A model generated the notes under the pieces. It worked only from the letters and a program-made list of their open reading frames with translations, was not told the origin of the DNA and searched no databases. Below are positions 57,636 to 64,000 of a stretch of 64,000 nt of DNA, one piece after another. Source of the stretch: Sorex araneus (Eukaryota; Chordata; Mammalia; Eulipotyphla; Soricidae); assembly GCF_027595985.1 (NCBI RefSeq), contig NC_073302.1:16679311-16743310 (forward strand). Reading direction: 5' to 3'. The position numbers were made by a program, and so were the translations under genes. Numbering within the stretch: the first letter of the stretch is position 1; the number at the start of each line of letters is the position of its first letter.

Positions 57636-60482
57636 ATGACACAAAACCACATCACAATAATCTCTCTCAATGTCAATGGCCTAAATGCACCTATCAAGAG
57701 ACACAGAGTGGCTAAATGGATCCGGAAATTAAACCCAACATTCTGTTGCCTGCAAGAAACACACCTGAACAAACAGAGTAAACATAGACTCAAAGTCAAA
57801 GGATGGAAAACAATCCTCCAAGCAAACAACCCCCTTAAAAAAGCTGGAGTGGCCATCCTGGTATCCGACAACATAGATTTCAGGATGAAAAAGATCAAAA
57901 GGGACAGCGAAGGTCATTTTCTGTTTATTAAGGGATATGTACAACAGGAAGAAATCACACTCTTAAACGTATATGCTCCTAACAAACGACCGGCTAAATA
58001 TTTAAAACGACTCCTAACAGACTTCAAAGAGGACATCACTAACAGCACAATTGTAGTCGGAGACTTCAATACGGCCTTATCACCTCTAGATAGATCCACA
58101 AGAACAAAACTCAACAAGGAAACACTGACCCTGAATGAAGAAATTGAAGAGAGAGGCCTAATAGACCTATACAGGGCCTTACACCCCAAAAAGAAAGAAT
58201 ACACATTCTTTTCCAGTGCACATGGAACATTTTCAAAAATAGACCATGTACTGGGCCCCAGAACATACCTCAATCGAATCGGAAAAATAGAAATTGTATC
58301 AACCATCTTTTCAGACCACGATGCGCTGAAGATAGAAGCTAACCACCCACAAATACGGAAAATCAAATCAAACACCTGGAAATTAAACAATTCAATGTTG
58401 AACAATGAGTGGGTCAAGAAGGAAATCAAGGAAGAAATCAAAAGATACTTAGAAACAAATGAGAATGAAGACACGAGCTACCAAAACCTATGGGACGCAG
58501 CTAAAGCCGTGTTAAGGGGAAAATTTATAGCTCTCCAAGCATTCCTCAGGAAGGAAGAAAGGACCCACATAGATAGCTTGACTTCACGACTCAAGACCCT
58601 AGAAAAGGACCAGAAAAAGGACCCCAAACCAGACCGAAGGAAAGAAATAATAAAAATTAGAGCAGAAATTAATGACATCGAAACCAAAAAAACAATCCGA
58701 AAGATCAATGAAACAAAGAGTTGGTTCTTTGAGAAAATAAATAAGATTGATAAACCACTAGCAAGTCTCACAAAGAAAGAAAGAGAGAAAACTCTAATAA
58801 ATCGAATCAGAAATGAAAAGGGGGACATCATAACAGAAACCAGTGAAATTCAAAAGATCATTAGAGACTACTTTGAAAGTCTTTACGCCACAAAAAAGGA
58901 GAACCTAAAAGAAATGGATGGATTCCTTGATTCCTACAATCTCCCAACACTGAAGAAAGAAGACCTGGAATACCTGAATAGACCCATCAATGTTAAGGAA
59001 ATTGAAACGGTAATCAAAAACCTCCCCAAAAACAAAAGCCCAGGCCCAGATGGTTTCACTGGCGAATTCTTCCAAACATTTAAAGAAGACCTATTGCCTG
59101 TTTTCCTCAAACTTTTCCAGGAAATTGAAAAAACAGGAACTCTCCCAAACAGTTTCTATGAAGCACATATCTCCCTAATACCAAAAGCAAACAAAGACAC
59201 CACTAAGAAAGAAAATTACAGACCAATTTCCCTGATGAACACCGATGCGAAGATCCTCAACAAAATACTAGCAAATAGGATCCAACAACTCATCAAAAAG
59301 ATCATACATCACGACCAAGTGGGATTCATCCCAGGGATGCAAGGATGGTTTAACATTCGGAAATCAATCAACATAATCCAGCATATCAACAAAAGTAAAG
59401 ATAAAAACCATATGATCATATCAATAGATGCAGAGAAAGCATTTGACAAGATCCAACATCCTTTCATGATGAAAACCCTCGCCAAAATGGGGTTTGGAGG
59501 AACTTTCCTCAAGATAGTCGAAGCCATCTATCACAAGCCTACGGCAAGCATTATCCTCAATGGGGAAAAACTAAGGGCCTTTCCTCTGAGATCAGGCACA
59601 AGACAAGGATGCCCACTCTCACCACTCCTCTTCAATATAGTACTGGAAGTACTTGCGATAGCTATTAGACAAGAAAAAGAGATTAAGGGCATCCAGATAG
59701 GAAGGGAAGAAATCAAACTCTCACTATTTGCAGACGACATGATACTATATCTAGAGAAGCCTAAAACCTCTACTAAGAAACTCCTAGAAACAATAGACTT
59801 ATACAGTAAAGTTGCAGGCTACAAAATCAATACCCAAAAATCCATGGCCTTCATATATGCAAACAATGAGGCAGAGGAAAGGGACATGAAAAAAGCAATC
59901 CCATTCACAATCATGCCCCAGAAAATCAGGTACCTCGGAATCAGCTTAACCAAGGAAGTAAAAGACCTTTACAAAGAAAACTACATAACGCTACTCCATG
60001 AAATCAAAGAGGACATGAGGAAATGGAAACATATACCCTGCTCGTGGATAGGGAGAATCAATGTTATCAAAATGGCAATACTCCCTAAAGCATTATACAG
60101 ATTCAATGCGATCCCTATAAATATACCCATGACATTCTTCAAAGAAATGGATCAAGCAATCCTAAAATTCATATGGAATAACAAACGTCCAAGGATAGCT
60201 AAAACAATTCTTGGGAAAAAGATGATGGGAAGCATCACCATCCCCAACCTCAAACTTTACTACAAAGCAGTAACAATTAAAACAGCATGGTACTGGAACA
60301 AAGGCAGAGCCATAGACCAATGGAACAGGGTGGAATATCCCTACACACAACCCCAAATGTATGACCATCTAATCTTTGATAAGGGAGCAAGAGATGTGAA
60401 GTGGAGCAAGGAAAGCCTCTTTAACAAATGCTGCTGGCACAACTGGACAACCACATGCAAAAAAAATGGGTTTAGACCTTGA
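57636..60482 (+). CDS. L1 ORF2 protein, endonuclease and reverse transcriptase part
   Basis: 948 codons from ATG at 57636, 42 bases after ORF1, to a TGA reached by a frame change. The N-terminal apurinic-type endonuclease keeps [11 protein letters not shown], the catalytic Glu in LQETHL (residue 41), [12 protein letters not shown], and the SDHDALKIE motif. The reverse transcriptase domain (about 480-780) has [27 protein letters not shown], and the [10 protein letters not shown] active site at about 698. The frame ends just after a run of eight A (60459-60466), where it shifts relative to the rest of ORF2. The enzyme parts would still be made, but not the Cys-rich C-terminal domain. Confidence 0.95.
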   Translation: MTQNHITIISLNVNGLNAPIKRHRVAKWIRKLNPTFCCLQETHLNKQSKHRLKVKGWKTILQANNPLKKAGVAILVSDNIDFRMKKIKRDSEGHFLFIKGYVQQEEITLLNVYAPNKRPAKYLKRLLTDFKEDITNSTIVVGDFNTALSPLDRSTRTKLNKETLTLNEEIEERGLIDLYRALHPKKKEYTFFSSAHGTFSKIDHVLGPRTYLNRIGKIEIVSTIFSDHDALKIEANHPQIRKIKSNTWKLNNSMLNNEWVKKEIKEEIKRYLETNENEDTSYQNLWDAAKAVLRGKFIALQAFLRKEERTHIDSLTSRLKTLEKDQKKDPKPDRRKEIIKIRAEINDIETKKTIRKINETKSWFFEKINKIDKPLASLTKKEREKTLINRIRNEKGDIITETSEIQKIIRDYFESLYATKKENLKEMDGFLDSYNLPTLKKEDLEYLNRPINVKEIETVIKNLPKNKSPGPDGFTGEFFQTFKEDLLPVFLKLFQEIEKTGTLPNSFYEAHISLIPKANKDTTKKENYRPISLMNTDAKILNKILANRIQQLIKKIIHHDQVGFIPGMQGWFNIRKSINIIQHINKSKDKNHMIISIDAEKAFDKIQHPFMMKTLAKMGFGGTFLKIVEAIYHKPTASIILNGEKLRAFPLRSGTRQGCPLSPLLFNIVLEVLAIAIRQEKEIKGIQIGREEIKLSLFADDMILYLEKPKTSTKKLLETIDLYSKVAGYKINTQKSMAFIYANNEAEERDMKKAIPFTIMPQKIRYLGISLTKEVKDLYKENYITLLHEIKEDMRKWKHIPCSWIGRINVIKMAILPKALYRFNAIPINIPMTFFKEMDQAILKFIWNNKRPRIAKTILGKKMMGSITIPNLKLYYKAVTIKTAWYWNKGRAIDQWNRVEYPYTQPQMYDHLIFDKGARDVKWSKESLFNKCCWHNWTTTCKKNGFRP

Positions 60483-61455
60483 CCTGACACCATGCACAAA
60501 AGTCAGATCAAAATGGATTAAAGACCTCAACATTAGACCACAAACCATAAGGTACATTGAAGACAAGGTCGGCGAAACCCTCCACGATATTGAAGATAAA
60601 GGTATCTTCAAAGGTGACACGGAACTAAGCAATCTAGTAAAAACAGAGATCAACAAATGGGACTACATTAAACTAAAAAGCTTCTGCACCGCAAGAGATA
60701 CAGTGACCAGAATACAAAGACTATCCACAGAATGGGAAAGGATATTTACACAATACCCATCAGATAAGGGGTTGATATCAATGGTATATAAAGCACTGGT
60801 TGAGCTCTACAAGAAGAAAACATCCAACCCCATTAAAAAATGGGGCAAAGAAATGAACAGAAACTTTACCAAGGAAGAAATACGAATGGCCAAAAGGCAC
60901 ATGAAAAAGTGCTCTACATCACTAATCATCAGAGAGATGCAGATCAAAACAACTTTGAGATACCACCTCACACCACAGAGACTAGCACACATCCAAAAGA
61001 ACAAAAGCAACCGCTGTTGGAGAGGATGTGGGGAGAAAGGGACCCTTCTTCACTGCTGGTGGGAATGCCGACTGGTTCAGCCCTTCTGGAAAACAATTTG
61101 GACGACTCTCAAAAAATTAGATATTGAATTCCCATTTGACCCAGCAATACCACTGCTGGGAATATATCCCAGAGAGGCAAAAAAGTACAATCGAAACAAC
61201 ATCTGCACATGTATGTTCATCGCAGCACTGTTTACAATAGCCAGAATCTGGAAAAAACCCGAATGCCCCAGAACGGATGACTGGTTGAGGAAACTTTGGT
61301 ACATCTATACAATGGAATTCTATGCAGCTGTTAGAAAAAAGGAGGTCAAGAATTTTGTAGTTAAGTGGATGGGCATGAAAAGTTTCATGCTGAGTGAAAT
61401 GAGTCAGAAAGAGAGAGACAGACATAGAAAGATTGCACTCATCTATGGTATATAG
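60466..61455 (+). pseudogene. L1 ORF2 C-terminal part, separated by a frame change
   Basis: Continuation of ORF2 in a different frame (position 60466 against 57636 differs by one modulo 3), 329 codons to a stop at 61453-61455. It contains the Cys/His-rich motif [18 protein letters not shown] (C-x3-C-x7-H-x4-C), which contributes to RNA binding and mobility in L1. Its reading frame depends on the A8 run just before it; a slip of one base there is the simplest explanation. Without continuous reading this copy is likely unable to mobilise itself fully. Confidence 0.93.
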
Positions 61456-61917
61456 AATAACAGAGTGGGAGACTAACACCCAAGAACTGTAGAAATAAGT
61501 ACCAGGAGGTTGACTCCATGGCTTCGAGGCTGGCCTCACGTTCCGGGGAAAGGTCAACTCAGAGAAGCGATCACCAACTACATTGTAGTCGAAGGCCATG
61601 TGGGGGAAGGGAGTTGCGGGCTGAATGAGGGCTAGAGACTGAGCACAGCGGCCACTCAACACCTTTATTGCAAACCACAACAGCTAATTAGAGAGAGAAA
61701 ACAGAAGGGAATGCCTTGCCACAGTGGCAGGGTGGGGTGGGGGGGAGATGGGATTGGGGAGGGTGGGAGGGACGCTGGGTTTACGGGTGGTGGAGAATGG
61801 GCACTGGTGAAGGGATGGGTTCCCAAACTTTGTATGAGGGAAGTATAAGCACAAAAGTGTATAAATCTGTAACTGTACCCTCACGGTGATTCTCTAATTA
61901 AAAATAAATAAATTAAA
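61456..61917 (+). mobile_element. L1 3' UTR and A-rich tail
   Basis: After the ORF2 stop: GACTAACACCCAAGAACTG, a segment ending CTCAACACCTTTATTGC, a G-rich stretch (GGGTGGGGTGGGGGGGAG), GGGCACTGGTGAAGGGATGG, then CACGGTGATTCTC and AATTAAAAATAAATAAATT with a short A run. G-rich 3' UTR tracts are common in L1. Confidence 0.95.
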
Positions 61918-61932
61918 AAAAAATACCAGATA
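61918..61932. repeat. L1 target-site duplication, right copy
   Basis: AAAAAATACCAGATA, identical to 55743-55757. Its leading A's merge with the element's tail. Confidence 0.93.
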
Positions 61933-62600
61933 AAAGAAAAATAGTATCTAAAGCAGTGATTTTCATGAGTTTATAACCTAACATTCCGTGTAAAACATCC
62001 TATACAAATAAGTCATTTGCTTCCCCAGACCTAGATAATAACTGCTTATTTTTTTAATGTAGTAAACTGGGGTCTGCCAAATTTTGTTTACCTTAAAAAA
62101 ATTTTAAATATCAATTTATAAAAGTTCAAATTTTGCTTACATTAACTTAAGTTAATCGCAGTACAAATGGTTTCTTAATTTTTATGTAAAGGAACTTCCT
62201 GAAAACAATTTAGTAACAGATGATGGAGATGAATATGCTCCAAACAAATATATGTCATTACCCAGTGCTATATCTAGAATGTGCTTCTGTTAGGAAAACA
62301 TAAAATATAAAAGCCTAATTTTTAAAGAATACAGAGCAATAAAATGAAAAAATGAAAAACAGAGAACATCCATTTTTAGAAACACATTTTCTATTAACTT
62401 ATAGATAAGAATGAAAGATATATCTACAAAGAGATTAATCAGAGTTCCTAGGAAACTAATGCCCAATGCATTAGTTTCAACTATTTCAGACACACAAATG
62501 TCTGAAAATAATCTATATGGATATCAATGTGGCATTAATTAGTTAAAGACCAATTTGTGCCCATATGGGAAAATAGAAAGCATTAGTTGAAAGGACATTG
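61933..62600. other. non-coding, no recognised element
   Basis: AT-rich flank of the L1 insertion. No gene or repeat supported. Confidence 0.4.
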
Positions 62601-62607
62601 TGGGTGT

Positions 62608-62664
62608 ATATATATATATAAAATATATATACATATATATATATATAAAATATATATATATATT
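62608..62664. repeat. (TA)n microsatellite
   Basis: TATATA runs interrupted by AAAATATATATACAT; likely polymorphic. Confidence 0.93.
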
Positions 62665-63540
62665 TTAAAGCATTGACAGAAAACTACATATTGCTCAATA
62701 CAAATGCAAATCACAGGAAGTGTTGAAGACATGACCACATTTATATAAAATCATGTGTATGTGCATATGTTTAAATGAATCAAGAGAAATTGAATAAGAG
62801 CAGGACCACCCATAAGAAAGAATGAATTTCTAGAACTCTCATTAAACACTATCAAAACTCGGTGTTTATGGGGATCTTTATATCTATATTATTTGATTCC
62901 TTTCTACAACTTTAATATAAATGATACCATAATGTAAAAAGGCATTATAATCTATAAATATGCTTTTAAATTGTAAGGAAGAATAATATAGGAAAAAGTA
63001 ATGGATGCCCAGCAGTAAGCTAAAGTACATAATTTAAATTCTTTACAACAGGTTAATGTAATTTTATTATTAGAAAAATAATAACCTTTGGAATAAATGA
63101 AAGGTCACATTACAGTTCCGTATTGCTAAGGCGCTCTCTCCATTCCTGATTGTGTCCTGTTCATAAAACCTCATGCTATTGTAGGTTATACCTCCTCTTC
63201 TCATTAAGCCCAGACCAAAAACAGGCTTTCAGTCAGGGATCTGGTTCTAGAAAGCAATGCTATGATCTGTGACTTCTGCAGATATGTAAGAATGGATTTA
63301 GACCCATTATATGGCTTAGGAGCTGGCAATTTGTAGTGAACACGTTGGAGAATTGCAACACCAACCCTGAGATATTGCCTTTCACATGCCTTTCAGTCAC
63401 CGAAGAAGGCCCTATACACACTGATGCCAATTGTATGAAATGCTACAGTACCAGTACAAAGAGCAGTGACAAAACAACAAAAGAAAATAGGTTCTAGTTG
63501 AACCTCTAGAAATGTTTTCTCAAATGGGACATAAAGCAAA
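62665..63540. other. non-coding, no recognised element
   Basis: No supported gene or recent repeat. Confidence 0.4.
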
Positions 63541-63542
63541 GA

Positions 63543-63775
63543 TTGGGGCCGGGGAGATACTCAGTGGTTAGGACACGTGCCCTGGCACGTATGGGAACCT
63601 GAGTTTGAATTTTAGAACACATGACTCCCGTAATCGCCACTGCTACAGCCTTGGAAGTCTCTGTGCATGATGGCCCGTAGCTCCACTGGACCTAAGTGTT
63701 GGACCATCCAGCCCGATTTGACTTGAGTGTTGCTGGGAGTGACCTCTGAGTACTACTTGGAAGTACTACTCACAT
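63543..63775 (+). mobile_element. divergent tRNA-derived SINE
   Basis: TGGGGCCGGGGAGATACTCAGTGGTTAGGACACGTGCCC head and CCTGAGTTTGAATTTTAGAACACATGACTCCC body, ending GCTGGGAGTGACCTCTGAGTAC. The body differs from the two common subfamilies and is longer, so it may be a distinct older family. Confidence 0.6.
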
Positions 63776-64000
63776 TTAAAAAATAATTTTTAGAGGATTA
63801 TTAAAGTTCATGTGATGGTTATTAATTTTATGTCAATCTTGCCAGGCCATGCTATGCTGAAATTTGTTCAAATACCAGTCAGTGTGTTACTGTAAAAGTT
63901 TTTAAACTATTCCTCTTTGATTCTAATGACTCCCTATGTAATTAGGAACACTGCTTTAACCTAATATATCCTGAATTATGAAATCCCCGTAAATCGTCGA

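Larger units (their letters stand above)
55758..61917 (+). mobile_element. full-length L1 retrotransposon
   Basis: About 6.2 kb. Order: GC-rich 5' UTR (55758-56630) with tandem units; ORF1 (56631-57593); 42-base spacer; ORF2 (57636-61455, broken once); 3' UTR with a purine-rich segment; AATAAATAAATT and an A-rich tail. Perfect 15-bp TSDs flank it. The exact TSD, full length and single ORF defect indicate a recent insertion. It is the template against which the other L1 pieces in the window can be read. Confidence 0.97.

Noticed and set aside
57914-58831. Long minus-strand reading frames opposite L1 ORF2
   Set aside because: They are shadows of the sense coding sequence and recur, broken, opposite the decayed L1 at 2490-3419.

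Overview
This is a stretch of mammalian nuclear DNA, almost certainly from a shrew (Soricidae, probably Sorex). The evidence is the dominant interspersed repeat. It is a tRNA-derived SINE with a head reading like GGGGCTGGAGCGATAGCACA, followed by a B-box-like GGTTCGATTCC and a poly-A or CAAA-rich tail. Two to three subfamilies recur dozens of times on both strands, often with clean target-site duplications (TSDs). I recognise this as the shrew SOR-type SINE; the identification rests on memory and not on a search.

The one clear host gene is TLR4, read on the minus strand. Exon 1 (30486-30578), exon 2 (23788-23954) and exon 3 (18755-21023) join in frame into 842 codons with intact GT/AG splice sites. 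They encode the signal peptide, the leucine-rich ectodomain, one membrane span and the cytoplasmic TIR domain. Upstream of exon 1 lies a PU.1/IRF composite site, as expected for myeloid expression. The introns carry SINEs, an LTR-like fragment with a perfect 46-bp inverted repeat, and a diverged local duplication.

About 5 kb upstream of TLR4 is a second intact reading frame, 35253-35771 on the minus strand. It is 172 codons with no introns and resembles EXOC1L, the small paralogue of the N-terminal part of exocyst subunit Sec3/EXOC1. It looks like a processed retrocopy whose reading frame has survived.

The rest is mobile DNA. At the left is an L1 3' tail (1-445) and a broken L1 ORF2 fragment with a SINE nested in it (about 2140-4797). 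At the right is a nearly intact, full-length L1 (55758-61917, plus strand) with tandem 5' UTR units, an intact ORF1, an ORF2 broken by one frame change at an A8 run, a 3' UTR with A-rich tail and a perfect 15-bp TSD. At 45020-45867 is an ORF-less element with duplicated GC-rich 5' units, an L1-like 3' end and a 19-bp TSD. Other copies record unusual insertion events: a SINE fused to an L1 tail, and a SINE with a twin-priming-type inversion. No bacterial-type systems, CRISPR arrays, rRNA or free-standing tRNA genes were seen.
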